A stretch of 64,000 bases of DNA from an uncultured Rubrobacteraceae bacterium (GTDB lineage Bacteria > Actinomycetota > Rubrobacteria > Rubrobacterales > Rubrobacteraceae), in assembly GCA_902806095.1 (NCBI GenBank), contig CADCVF010000057.1:19414-83413 (forward strand), written 5' to 3'. The notes under the pieces are model-generated. The model was not told the DNA's origin, searched no databases, and saw only the letters and a program-made list of their open reading frames with translations. Of this stretch, positions 48,407 through 56,677 are shown piece after piece (the first letter of the stretch is position 1; the number at the start of each line of letters is the position of its first letter). Made by a program: the position numbers and the translations under genes.

Positions 48407-48582
48407 AAAATCCTCTTGAAGAATATGGCTGCCACGATGCTGAAGAGGAAGAACGCGAGCGCCGCCGATCTGGACAGTGCCCGATGCTCGTCGAGCACGG
48501 CCACGATATAATAGTAGGCGCAAGCCAGCGCCGTAAGAATCGCGACTGCCAGGAGGATGAGATCCTGTGTTCTTGCGCCCAC
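48403..48582 (-). CDS. Small two-helix membrane protein
   Basis: Fifty-nine residues from GTG 48582 (VGARTQDLILLAVAILTAL), helix, polar loop VLDEHRALSRS, second helix AALAFFLFSIVAAIFF and basic end. AAAGGAGGAGG is a very strong ribosome site and grows out of the edge of a TCAGCA repeat (CTGAAAGGAGG). The frame extends to an ATG at 48600 inside the repeat, but the GTG fits the ribosome site. Pairs with the following 56-residue gene. Confidence 0.55.
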   Translation of the reverse strand: MGARTQDLILLAVAILTALACAYYYIVAVLDEHRALSRSAALAFFLFSIVAAIFFKRIL

Positions 48583-48589
48583 GCCTCCT

Positions 48590-48708
48590 CCTTTCAGCAC
48601 TTCAGCACGCTCAGGCTTCGCCTTCGCTTGTCAGCACGCCGCTTCGCGGCTTGTCAGCACTTCAGCTTGTCAGCTGGTGAGCATTGCAGCAAGTCAGCAT
48701 TTGTAGAT
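48590..48708. repeat. TCAGCA-repeat locus G
   Basis: Between the trmFO stop and the small membrane genes. The plus strand reads TTTCAGCACTTCAGCACGCTC, a short GGC-ttc-GCC hairpin, CTTCGCTTGTCAGCACGCCGC, hairpin CGC-ttc-GCG, TTGTCAGCACTTCAGCTTGTCAGC. Unlike most loci it is antisense to trmFO. Its right-to-left edge supplies the Shine-Dalgarno of the 59-residue gene. Confidence 0.75.
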
Positions 48709-48716
48709 CCGGCGGA

Positions 48717-50045
48717 TCAAACGGCGATCTTCGTACGCTCGCGTATGAACTCATCCAGCACAGAGAGCGCCATCCTGGCCTGACGTTGCCTGCGTTCGGG
48801 TTTGCTCAGGCGCCTGCCGTTCTCTCGTTTCGGTACGGCTGGGACGAGGCCCCAGTTGGAGTTGATGGGCTGGAGGGGACCTTCTTTGGTCGTGATGTAG
48901 TGAGCTAAAGCGCCCATCATCGTGCCGCGGGGCATGGTTATGGGTCCCTGTCCCTTCGCGAGCCTGGCCACGTTCGTGCCCGCTATGTGGCCCATGGCTG
49001 TGCTCTCGACGTAGCCCTCGACGCCGGTGAGCTGGCCGGCGAAGTAGAGGGGCGCGTCATGATCGTCTCGTATCCGCATTGTGGCTTCGAGCATGTGGTT
49101 CGAGGGGAGGTAGGTGTTACGGTGCATGACACCCATGCGGGCAAAGTCGGCGGTGCCCAGGCCAGGGATAGTCCGGAATACGCGCCTCTGCTCGCCCCAC
49201 TTCAGGCGCGTCTGGAAGCCGACGATGTTGTAGAGGTGGTCCTCGGCGTCGTCCTGCCTGAGTTGCACGACGGCGTAGGGGATCCTATCGGTGCGCGGGT
49301 CGGGGAGGCCGACGGGCTTCATGGGCCCGAAGCGAAGGGTGTCCTCTCCGCGGCCGGCGATGGTCTCGACGGGTAGGCAGCCCTCGAAGTAGAGATCCTC
49401 CTCGAAGTCCTTTATGGGGCTTAGCTCGGCGGCCGCCAGGTCCTCTACGAAGGTATAGTACTGTTCTTCGTTCATCGGGCAGTTCAGGTAGGCTGCCTCG
49501 CCCTTGCCGTAGCGAGAGGCGCGGTAGATGACGGAGTCGTCCAGAGAGTCGCGGTGGATAATGGGAGAGGCGGCGTCGTAGAAGTAGAGCCTCTCCCCCG
49601 AGAGATCCTCTATCTTGTCGGCCAACGCGTCCGAGGTCAGGGGGCCTGTGGCGATCACGGTCGGGCCTTGGGGGATGTCTGTGGCCTCCTTACGAACGAC
49701 CTCGATGTTGGGGTGGGCGTGGACCGTCTCGGTGACGGCGCGTGGGAAGTCCTCGCGGGCGACCCCGAGGGCGCCGCCTGCTGGGACCGGGTTGGCTTCG
49801 GCGCAGCGTAGGATCACCGACCCAAGACGCCGCAACTCTTCCTTGAGCAGCCCCGACGCGGTGGTCAGCGAGAGATTGCCCAGGGAATTCGAGCACACGA
49901 GCTCGGCGAAGTGCCGTGTACGGTGGGCAGGGGTCTCTTTGGCTGGCCGCATCTCCCACAACTCGACCGAGCAGCCGAGTTCTGCGGCCTGCCAGGCTGC
50001 TTCGCTCCCTGCGAGCCCGGCACCGATGATGGTTACGTTCGACAT
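48717..50045 (-). CDS. trmFO: Folate-dependent tRNA m5U54 methyltransferase
   Basis: FAD enzyme of 442 residues that makes 5-methyluridine at position 54 of tRNA using methylenetetrahydrofolate. VTIIGAGLAGSEAAWQAAEL is the FAD loop; TRHFAELVCSNSLGN carries the catalytic-type Cys of family members, and NCPMNEEQYYTFVEDL, QLTGVEGYVESTAMG and PMKPVGLPDPRT are TrmFO-specific. ATG 50045 was taken; a TTG lies one codon before. GGAGG is 13 bases upstream. It is divergent from a small membrane protein gene. Confidence 0.95.
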   Translation of the reverse strand: MSNVTIIGAGLAGSEAAWQAAELGCSVELWEMRPAKETPAHRTRHFAELVCSNSLGNLSLTTASGLLKEELRRLGSVILRCAEANPVPAGGALGVAREDFPRAVTETVHAHPNIEVVRKEATDIPQGPTVIATGPLTSDALADKIEDLSGERLYFYDAASPIIHRDSLDDSVIYRASRYGKGEAAYLNCPMNEEQYYTFVEDLAAAELSPIKDFEEDLYFEGCLPVETIAGRGEDTLRFGPMKPVGLPDPRTDRIPYAVVQLRQDDAEDHLYNIVGFQTRLKWGEQRRVFRTIPGLGTADFARMGVMHRNTYLPSNHMLEATMRIRDDHDAPLYFAGQLTGVEGYVESTAMGHIAGTNVARLAKGQGPITMPRGTMMGALAHYITTKEGPLQPINSNWGLVPAVPKRENGRRLSKPERRQRQARMALSVLDEFIRERTKIAV

Positions 50046-50141
50046 CAAAGAAGATCCTCCGCTCGTGGCTTTGCAGAGAGGTTATTCTACGCCAAGTCAT
50101 ATCCGTGCTCAGGAAGGGATCATTCCAAGTCGGGCAGCATC

Positions 50142-50147
50142 TATAAT
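50142..50147 (+). promoter_or_regulatory. -10 box (TATAAT) of the 66-residue protein gene
   Basis: Consensus TATAAT with transcription expected near 50154, about 29 bases before the ATG; a GGGAGGAGAG ribosome site lies in that leader. No clear -35. Confidence 0.45.
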
Positions 50148-50182
50148 GGGGTCTTACAGACCAGCTTCGGGAGGAGAGCTAC

Positions 50183-50383
50183 ATGGGCAGGAGAAGAGAC
50201 TACGACGAGGGCTACGAGGACGCCCGCAGGGAGATGATGGACCGCGAGACCGGCTCGCGACGTGGGGGTGACGGCGCCTTTACCGCCGCCGTCTTCATCA
50301 AGTACGCCGCCATCGTCATAGTCGTGCTCGTCATCGCCTACGTGGTGCTCCGAATCGTCGGTGCCATCCAGGGAGCATTCTAG
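50183..50383 (+). CDS. Small tail-anchored-type membrane protein
   Basis: Sixty-six residues: a strongly charged N-terminal half (RRRDYDEGYEDARREMMDRE) followed by one hydrophobic helix, FIKYAAIVIVVLVIAYVVLRIV. GGGAGGAGAG precedes the ATG by about five bases. No family recognised. Shape suits a cytoplasmic adaptor bound to the membrane. The TAG stop is followed within three bases by the dispersed repeat, and it converges with the acyl-CoA ligase. Confidence 0.65.
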   Translation: MGRRRDYDEGYEDARREMMDRETGSRRGGDGAFTAAVFIKYAAIVIVVLVIAYVVLRIVGAIQGAF

Positions 50384-50402
50384 CCAGTCAGCATTTCAGC
50401 CC
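50384..50402. repeat. TCAGCA-repeat locus H (minimal)
   Basis: A single core, AGTCAGCATTTCAGC, fills the 12-base gap between convergent stops and continues into the ligase gene, whose TGA stop is read from the core itself on the minus strand. Confidence 0.6.
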
Positions 50403-52034
50403 GCCTTGCGGCGCTCCTCGTCGGCGAGAACGCGACGGAGGAGCTTACCTACGGCACTCTTGGGTAGCTCCTCGCGGAACTCGACTGCTTTCGGGGACTT
50501 GTAGGCGGCGAGGCGTTCCTTGCAGAAGTCGAGTACCTCCTCCTCCGTCGTCGGGACGCCAGACCGCGTCACTACGAAGGCCTTGACGGTCTCGCCGCGG
50601 TACTCGTCGGGCACGCCGATTGCGACGGCCTCGGCCACGTCGGGATGTTCGAAGAGGACCTCTTCGATCTCACGTGGGTAGACGTTGTAGCCTGAGACCA
50701 CGATCATGTCCTTCTTCCTATCAACGATGTAGAAGTAGCCACTCTCGTCCATCCTCGCGACGTCGCCCGTATGGAGCCAGCCGTCTTTCAGCGTCTGTGT
50801 CGTCTCATCGGGCATGTTGAGGTAGCCCTTCATGATTTGCGGGCCCTTGATGATCAACTCTCCCGATTCGCCGATGGGCATCTCGGTCTCCCCTGTCTCA
50901 ACGTCGACTATCCTTGCATCCGTCGAAGGGATGGGGATACCGATGCTGCCCTCGTGTCCCTGCCCCCAAAAAAGGCGGGTTGTTGTGCGTCACGGGGGAA
51001 GCCTCGGAGAGGCCGTAGCCCTCGAACAGGGGTTTGCCGACCTTCTCCTCGAAGGAACGCTTCAGGTTTATGGGGAGGGCTGAGCCACCCGAGTTGAAGA
51101 TCTTTACGTCGTGCAAATGATGCTTGCGCAGGTCCGCGCCGCTCGCGAGGAGCCCCATGTACATCGTGGGAACGCCGGAGAACATCGTGGGCCTATCATT
51201 CTCGAAGACTGCCAGCGCCTCCTCGACCTCGAAGCGGGGGAGCAGTACCTGCTCGAGGCCAAGCCTGATGCCGAAGAGCATCACGCAGGTCAGGCCGTAG
51301 ATGTGGAAGAAAGGCAGCGCGCCGACGCACTTGCGGCCTGTGAACTGGGCCGGATCCCGGACGAACACGTCGATGGTCTGCTGTACGTTCGCGACCAGGT
51401 TGCGGTGGGTTAGCATCGCGCCCTTCGACACCCCCGTCGTTCCGCCCGTGTACTGCAACGCCGCCACGTCCTCGGCAGGATCTATATCCACGTCAGGGGC
51501 AGGACCTGCGTCCCAAGAGAGAAAATCTCCGAAGGAGCTATGCCCGTGGTCGAGTCCCTGCGGCTCGCCTTCGAAGTCCACGACGATGACGGTCTTCAGG
51601 TTCGTATCCACCAGCACGGACCTCACCCGCTCGTACACGTCCGCGTAGACGACGATCGTTTCGGCACCCGAGTCGTTCAGGATGTACCCGATCTCGCGCT
51701 CGACGTACATGGGGTTGATCTGGGTTACGACAGCCCCGAGTCTGACGATCGCGAAGAAGGAGATCACATACTGCGGGCAGTTCGGGAGCATGAGCGCGAC
51801 CCGATCTGCCTTCTCGATCCCGCCGGCCGCCAGGGAGGCGGCCATCTTCTCGACGAGGGCCTGCAGCCGCTCGAACTCGAAGGTAGTGCCGTAGAAGCTC
51901 AGAGCGGTCTTTCCGCGGTGCTCCTCGGCCGCGTGCCTGAACAGCTCGTACACAGAGCCCTCGAGGATTCTTGTCTCAGGCTCGACGTTCCCGCTCTCGT
52001 AGGCCGCGAGCCACGGTTTCTCTGTGCGGAACAT
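50396..52034 (-). pseudogene. Long-chain acyl-CoA ligase with a one-base frameshift
   Basis: AMP-forming acyl-CoA synthetase (FadD type). From ATG 52034 (GGGGAGGAGAT in front) the first 370 codons give LQYTGGTTGVSKGAMLTHRN (ATP loop) and [18 protein letters not shown]; the last 161 codons, in another frame, give [38 protein letters not shown] and SAVGKLLRR. The break is at 50968-50973, a run of six T on the coding strand followed by five G. Five T would restore [11 protein letters not shown] and a full 545-residue protein. It may be a sequencing slip, a slippage-regulated gene or a new pseudogene. Confidence 0.82.
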
Positions 52035-52254
52035 ATCTCCTCCCCATAGGCCGCTGTGCGGCGGTCCCTTTCCCATCTATCTAACCCGAAATGATACTGG
52101 CCAAACACGCGCCTCGCCCATCGTCGGTCCCAGCGAGGAGTGGCTGCGCAGCAGATGCAAGGCGAGCAAGTTTGCAAGCGATTCGGCGTAGATCTCACCC
52201 CCAAAGGCCACCGCTCTCCATCTCGGAGAGAAACGACAGCCCGATACGCTCTAT

Positions 52255-52297
52255 CTTTTCAGCATTTCAGCAAGAACAACCTGAAATGCTGACCAGC
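52255..52297. repeat. TCAGCA-repeat locus I
   Basis: TTTTCAGCATTTCAGCAAG on the plus strand and, facing it, GGTCAGCATTTCAGG on the minus strand, the latter in the sense of the thioesterase gene it follows. The stretch 52035-52254 upstream of the ligase holds no gene I can support. Confidence 0.65.
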
Positions 52298-52332
52298 GCG
52301 GGTTTTGGAAGGTTCACCCTTCCAAAACCCGC
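52298..52332 (-). terminator. Perfect hairpin after the thioesterase gene
   Basis: GCGGGTTTTGGAAGG pairs with CCTTCCAAAACCCGC around TTCAC, two bases beyond the stop. No T-run; followed by the repeat. Confidence 0.6.
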
Positions 52333-52334
52333 TA

Positions 52335-52787
52335 TCAGACTATTGGGTCGCCCCGTTTCTCGAAGATGCGGAAGGTGCCTGTGCCAAGCGCCACCAGGTT
52401 CTCATCGCCGTCGCGGACTTTGGCCTCGACGGTGGCGATGCGGCGGGTGCGGTGCACGACCTCGGCGGAGCAGGTGATCCTACCTTCTCTCACGGCACCG
52501 AGGAAATGGACGTCGAGGCCGATGGTCGCCGTCCTCAGGCCGACGAGCGCGGCCACCGAGAGCCCCATCGCGTTGTCTATGAGCGAGGCGTAGACCCCGC
52601 CGTGCAGTGTTCCGTTGCCGTTGAGGTGGATGCTATCAACGTCTATGTGGCAGACGGCCTTCCCTGATTCTACTTCCTCGACCTTGCTCTTGATGTGTCG
52701 CGAGAAAGTGACCTTCTCGTCGAAGTACCGCGCGAGTCGGGTCAATTGTTCTCTATCCGGGTTTTCGACTGGTTCTTCGATCTTCAC
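52335..52787 (-). CDS. PaaI-type hotdog thioesterase
   Basis: Acyl-CoA thioesterase of about 150 residues. HLNGNGTLHGGVYASLIDNAMG is the family's central helix and turn with the catalytic Asp; later TATIGLDVHFLGAVREG and the last strands complete a single hotdog domain. Such enzymes hydrolyse phenylacetyl-, acyl- or ring-CoA thioesters. GTG 52787 was chosen as the start because the family begins there; the frame extends to ATG 52874. It follows the SDR gene directly on the same strand, inside the acyl-CoA cluster. Confidence 0.82.
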   Translation of the reverse strand: MKIEEPVENPDREQLTRLARYFDEKVTFSRHIKSKVEEVESGKAVCHIDVDSIHLNGNGTLHGGVYASLIDNAMGLSVAALVGLRTATIGLDVHFLGAVREGRITCSAEVVHRTRRIATVEAKVRDGDENLVALGTGTFRIFEKRGDPIV

Positions 52788-52877
52788 TCCTTCCTGGCTC
52801 CGTCGAAATGATGCGCGCTCTGGCAGATTGTGGTTTCCGAGAACCACTGCACCGGGCTGCCCGGCGCAGGGCATCCT

Positions 52878-53639
52878 CTAATCTACAGGACCGCCGGCGA
52901 CGTAGAGCACCTGCCCGTTTACGAACGCCGCCTCCTCGGAGGCGAGGTACAGGATAGCCGCGGCCACGTCCTCGGGCCATCCCGCGCGGCCAACGGGAAT
53001 GCTCTGTACGCGCTCGGCCACGAAGTCGTCGAAATCCACGCCGAGCCTGGCTGCCGTCTCACGGGTCATCTCCGTCTCTATAAAGCCAGGGGCCACGGCG
53101 TTCACGGTGACCCCGTAGCGGCCTAGCTCGATGGCGAGGGTCTTGGTGAAGCCCTGGATGCCCGCCTTGGCCGCCGCGTAGTTGGCCTGGCCCTGGTTGC
53201 CGAGCGCGCTCAACGAGGAGACGTTGATGATCCTGCCGTAGTTCCTCTCCACCATGTGCTTCTGGGCAGCCCTGGTGCAAAGGAACGCGCCGCCGAGGTT
53301 GACGTTCAAGACGGCGCGCCAGTCCTCATCTGTCATCTTGTAGAGGAGATTGTCCCTCGTTACGCCGGCGTTGTTGATGAGGATGTCCAGCCGCCCGTAG
53401 CGATCCAAGATCTCCCCGACGGCATTCTCGACCTCGGTGCGGCTCGTGACGTCCATCTTGGCCGCGAAGGCGTCCATACCCTCGTTCACGAGCTGACGTG
53501 CCGTCGAGAGCGCACCCTCTAACTTCACGTCCGTGAGGCACACCCGCGCACCCTCACGGGCAAAGCGCCGCGCCGTGGCCTCACCGATACCTCGCGACGC
53601 CCCCGTCACCATCGCAACCCTGCCGTCAAGACGGCCCAA
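52878..53639 (-). CDS. FabG-like 3-oxoacyl reductase (SDR)
   Basis: NADP(H)-dependent short-chain dehydrogenase of 253 residues. VTGASRGIGEATARRFA, DILINNAGVTRDNLL, INVSSLSALGNQGQANY with YAAAKAG (Ser-Tyr-Lys triad) and VNAVAPGFIETEMT agree fully with FabG. In this setting, with a thioesterase, an acyl-CoA ligase and an enoyl-CoA hydratase, it may reduce 3-oxoacyl-CoA or oxidise the hydroxyacyl form. Start TTG 53639, with AAAGGAG nine bases before it. That ribosome site is joined to the edge of a TCAGCA repeat. Confidence 0.9.
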   Translation of the reverse strand: MGRLDGRVAMVTGASRGIGEATARRFAREGARVCLTDVKLEGALSTARQLVNEGMDAFAAKMDVTSRTEVENAVGEILDRYGRLDILINNAGVTRDNLLYKMTDEDWRAVLNVNLGGAFLCTRAAQKHMVERNYGRIINVSSLSALGNQGQANYAAAKAGIQGFTKTLAIELGRYGVTVNAVAPGFIETEMTRETAARLGVDFDDFVAERVQSIPVGRAGWPEDVAAAILYLASEEAAFVNGQVLYVAGGPVD

Positions 53640-53645
53640 TGTGTG

Positions 53646-53879
53646 TCGCTCCTTTCAGTCGCTCAGCATTTCAGCACGCTCAGCCCTTCGGGCTTCGCTT
53701 GTCAGCATTTCAGCTTTTTGGTGGCGGTTCGCCGCCTGTACTCGACCACGAATCACTCTCTTATGAACCGCTTCTTCAACCAATCTATCTCTTCGCCGTC
53801 CGTTGCCAAGCTGACCAGCTGAAATGCTGACAAGGCGGCAAAGCCGCCGGGCTGAAGTGCTGTCCGGCTTCGCCGGGCA
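53646..53879. repeat. TCAGCA-repeat locus J (two blocks)
   Basis: Block 1 (53652-53715) reads on the plus strand CTCAGCATTTCAGCACGCTCAG, a CCC-ttcg-GGG hairpin, CTTCGCTTGTCAGCATTTCAGC. Block 2 (53813-53879), sense to the phosphotransferase gene, has TAG, CCGGC-gaa-GCCGG, ACAGCACTTCAGC, GGCGGC-ttt-GCCGCC and TTGTCAGCATTTCAGC. The 100 bases between show nothing I recognise. Confidence 0.8.
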
Positions 53880-54938
53880 CTAGATTTCGCCGGTGCGGGA
53901 GAGGTTTTCGGCGTGCAGTATCAGGGTCCGTACGCGGTCGCCAAAGGTGGCGAAGCGCTCGTCTGTGGTCTGGCCGTTGTTGTAGCGGGCGTAGATCTGC
54001 TGCAGTATTCCGGCCAGTTTGAAGTAACCGAAGACGACGTACCAGTGCATCTCGGAGAGGTCGCGGCCGCTCCTTTCGGCGTAGCGGTCGATGAGCTCTT
54101 TCCTGGTCATGAAGCCTGGTGTTACGGTCACGGTCGGCATGACCGCCGCAAGCTCGTCGGGGTCGCCGGGTTCGATCCAGTACGAGAGTGAGACGGCGAG
54201 GTCGAAGAGCGGGTCTCCGACGGTGGCCATCTCCCAGTCGAGAACTGCCCTGACTTCCGTCAGGTCTTCCGGGTGGAGGACCAGGTTGTTTAGCTTGTAG
54301 TCGTTGTGGATGACGGCCGGGGGCGGACTCTCTGGTATGTCGCGGGCGAGCCAGTCTGTGAGGGGCTCGACTTCGCTTATCTCGTCGGTCTTCGCCTTTT
54401 CGTAGCGTGAGATCCAACCTTCGGTTTGGCGTTGCAGGAACCCGTCTGGTTTGCCGAGGTCCCCGAGCCCTGCATCCCTGATGTCGACGGCGTGCAGTTC
54501 GACGAGCGTGTCCACGAGGGTGCCCGAGATCCCACGGCACAGCGCCTCGTCGTGCTCTACGCCCTCGGGGAAGGAGTCGTCGAGTACGAGCCCCTTTCTC
54601 CTCTCCATCACGTAGAAGGGGGCACCTATGACGGACTCGTCCTCGCAGAAGAAGTACGGTCTCGGGGCGAGCGGGTATACATTGTTGAGCCTGGCCAGGA
54701 TGCCCGACTCGCGGCCCATGTCGTGGGCCTTTGGGGGGACGGGGCCGAGCGGTGGGCGGCGCAGAACGCCTTCCCAGTCCCCGACCTTCAAGAGGTACGT
54801 CAGGTTGGAGGCGCCGGAGGGGAACTGGCTTACTCTAAGTCCGCCTTCTGGAACGTCCTCTATGTGGTCCCATAGATAACGCTCGACCGTCTCGAGGTCG
54901 AAGGCCTCGCCCTCGCGCACGTCTATGGTCTCGCTCAT
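53880..54938 (-). CDS. Phosphotransferase of the ACAD10/aminoglycoside-kinase type
   Basis: Protein-kinase-like fold phosphotransferase of 352 residues. SGASNLTYLLKVGDWEGVLRRP is the ATP-binding lobe, AVIHNDYKLNNLVL the catalytic HxDxxxxN loop and VLDWEMATVGDP the metal Asp. It matches the domain found in ACAD10/ACAD11, which phosphorylates 4-hydroxyacyl-CoAs for degradation, better than drug-resistance kinases. The acyl-CoA genes around support this. Its ATG overlaps the TGA of the ComB-like gene by four bases (ATGA), so the two products are made together. Confidence 0.83.
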   Translation of the reverse strand: MSETIDVREGEAFDLETVERYLWDHIEDVPEGGLRVSQFPSGASNLTYLLKVGDWEGVLRRPPLGPVPPKAHDMGRESGILARLNNVYPLAPRPYFFCEDESVIGAPFYVMERRKGLVLDDSFPEGVEHDEALCRGISGTLVDTLVELHAVDIRDAGLGDLGKPDGFLQRQTEGWISRYEKAKTDEISEVEPLTDWLARDIPESPPPAVIHNDYKLNNLVLHPEDLTEVRAVLDWEMATVGDPLFDLAVSLSYWIEPGDPDELAAVMPTVTVTPGFMTRKELIDRYAERSGRDLSEMHWYVVFGYFKLAGILQQIYARYNNGQTTDERFATFGDRVRTLILHAENLSRTGEI

Positions 54939-55714
54939 GCTCTTCCTCCCTGGCTTACGTCGGAGACACCGAGAGGGGTTTGACTCTTACGCCCGTCGGC
55001 ACGCCGAAGCTTTCCTCCGACGACCACGGGCACGAGTCCGCTCGCGCCAACATCGGCGACGAAGTCGAAGGCGTCCATCCTGTCGTTGTCGACGAACCAT
55101 CGTCCCGCCCGGCTCCGTTTTAGCATCTCGTACACGTTCTCCCCGTGGCGTTCGGCGAAGTCGAGCGCCAGCCTGGCGCCGTCGTTCAACTCGAAGCCTT
55201 CCACGTTCATGTAGGAGAGAAGCGTCGCCGCGCCGAGGAAGTCCTCGAGGTTGAAGCGGCCCCCCGCTCCAGCGCAGACGAGGTAGATGGAGTCCGTCCC
55301 CGAGGCTTCGAGGTGGTTGGCTACGGCCCTGGCGTTGCGGAGGGTTCCGAGGAGGACCGTGTATGCGGGGGCCGCGTCGGCGATTGCGCGGGTGCCGTTG
55401 GTGGTCACGAAGATCACGTCTTTGCCTTCGACGACCTCGGGCGCGTACTCTTCGGGGAAGGGCCCGTGATCGTAGCCCTCTATCCGGGCTGCATCCTGTT
55501 CGCCGCCGCGTAGAAGCGAGCCAGAGTCCAGCTTCTGCATGGCCTGATCCGCCTCCTCCAGGCTCGCAACAGGACAGACGTTCCTCGCGCCGTTCTCCAT
55601 TATGGTGAGCAGGGTCGTAGTCGCCATGAACACGTCGAAGACGACGGCCGTTGCGCCAGCCAGCCTCTCGGGTACGATCTCCTGCCGCGTCATAAGCACC
55701 CTGAGCCTCTTCAA
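54935..55714 (-). CDS. ComB-like 2-phosphosulfolactate phosphatase family protein
   Basis: Mg-dependent phosphatase family named for the second step of coenzyme M synthesis in methanogens, also widespread in bacteria where the role is unclear. The 259-residue protein has VVFDVFMATTTLLTIMENGA, FVTTNGTRAIADAA and LVCAGAGGRFNLEDFLGA, all ComB blocks. Translational overlap with an ACAD10-type kinase suggests that here it removes a phosphate from a metabolite of the same pathway (inference). The other possible phosphosulfolactate genes (comA, comC) are not in the window. Confidence 0.78.
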   Translation of the reverse strand: MKRLRVLMTRQEIVPERLAGATAVVFDVFMATTTLLTIMENGARNVCPVASLEEADQAMQKLDSGSLLRGGEQDAARIEGYDHGPFPEEYAPEVVEGKDVIFVTTNGTRAIADAAPAYTVLLGTLRNARAVANHLEASGTDSIYLVCAGAGGRFNLEDFLGAATLLSYMNVEGFELNDGARLALDFAERHGENVYEMLKRSRAGRWFVDNDRMDAFDFVADVGASGLVPVVVGGKLRRADGRKSQTPLGVSDVSQGGRA

Positions 55715-55861
55715 GAAATCGCCGACCCCCGTATCGTGACAGCCCGCACCATTCTACAGAAACGCGCCGTACGGAACCTGAAGCGAGAGACCCTGCTTGC
55801 ACCGCGGGTGGCCGGGTCTAGAATAGCATCGAACACCCGAATTCGGGGTTCGCGAAGCGCC

Positions 55862-56647
55862 CTACCTTCCGGTGAACTTTGCCCCGCGCTTCTCGAAGAA
55901 CGCTGTTACGCCCTCTTTGTTGTCCTGCGTGTAGCCGCAGAACGTCTGGCCTTCGGCCTCGTTCTCCAGGGCCGTTTCGAGGTCTGTCTCGAAGCTGGCG
56001 TAGAGGGCGTGTTTCATCCTGCCAAGGGCGGCCGTCGGCATCGTGGAAAGGTGCTCGGCCAGGTTCCGCGCCTCTTCCGGGAGAGAGTCTTCGGGTACGA
56101 CTTTGTTGACGAGTCCTATTCTGTAGGCTTCTTCTGCCTCCACTGCGTCGCCGAGCATGCTCATCTCCATAGCCCTTCCGAGACCGACGACGCGGGGCAG
56201 CAAGAACGTGACCCCCGCGTCGGGCATCAGCCCTATCTTGATAAAGGCCACCGAGAACTTCGTATTCTCCGCCGCGACTCGCAGGTCGCACGCGAGCGCT
56301 ATGCCAACCCCGGCCCCGTAGACCGGCCCGTGCAGGGCGCCGATTATGGGTTTCCGGGTCTCGACCATCCGTTTTACGAGCCGGCTGTACGTGCTGCGCA
56401 GGTATTCCCCGAGGTCGGGGTCCCCGTCCGCGCCTTCGATGATCTGGGCCAGGTCAGCGCCGGCCGAGAAGCCCTTCCCCTCGCCCCGCACCACGATGCA
56501 GCGGACTTCGTCGTCTTCCGCAGCGTCGCCGAGGGCGCTGTAGAGTTCCTCGTGCATGGTGCCGTCGAAGGCGTTTAGCTTCTTTGGACGGTTCAGGGCG
56601 ACGTTCGCGACGCCGCCGCCCTTCTCAAAGAGGATGGTCTCGTACAC
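55862..56647 (-). CDS. Enoyl-CoA hydratase/isomerase (PaaG-like)
   Basis: Crotonase-fold enzyme of 261 residues. GKGFSAGADLAQI and LHGPVYGAGVGIALACDLRVA form the oxyanion hole; KIGLMPDAGVTFLLPR has the single acidic residue of PaaG-type isomerases, while the hydratase Glu at the earlier position is absent. So isomerisation or ring opening of an acyl-CoA is as likely as hydration. The gene follows the acetoacetyl-CoA synthetase on the same strand with a 30-base gap. The 147 bases between it and the ComB-like gene show no feature. Confidence 0.88.
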   Translation of the reverse strand: MYETILFEKGGGVANVALNRPKKLNAFDGTMHEELYSALGDAAEDDEVRCIVVRGEGKGFSAGADLAQIIEGADGDPDLGEYLRSTYSRLVKRMVETRKPIIGALHGPVYGAGVGIALACDLRVAAENTKFSVAFIKIGLMPDAGVTFLLPRVVGLGRAMEMSMLGDAVEAEEAYRIGLVNKVVPEDSLPEEARNLAEHLSTMPTAALGRMKHALYASFETDLETALENEAEGQTFCGYTQDNKEGVTAFFEKRGAKFTGR

Positions 56648-56677
56648 TCGCGTGCCTCCTTCGTCGCCGCGGGGCGG

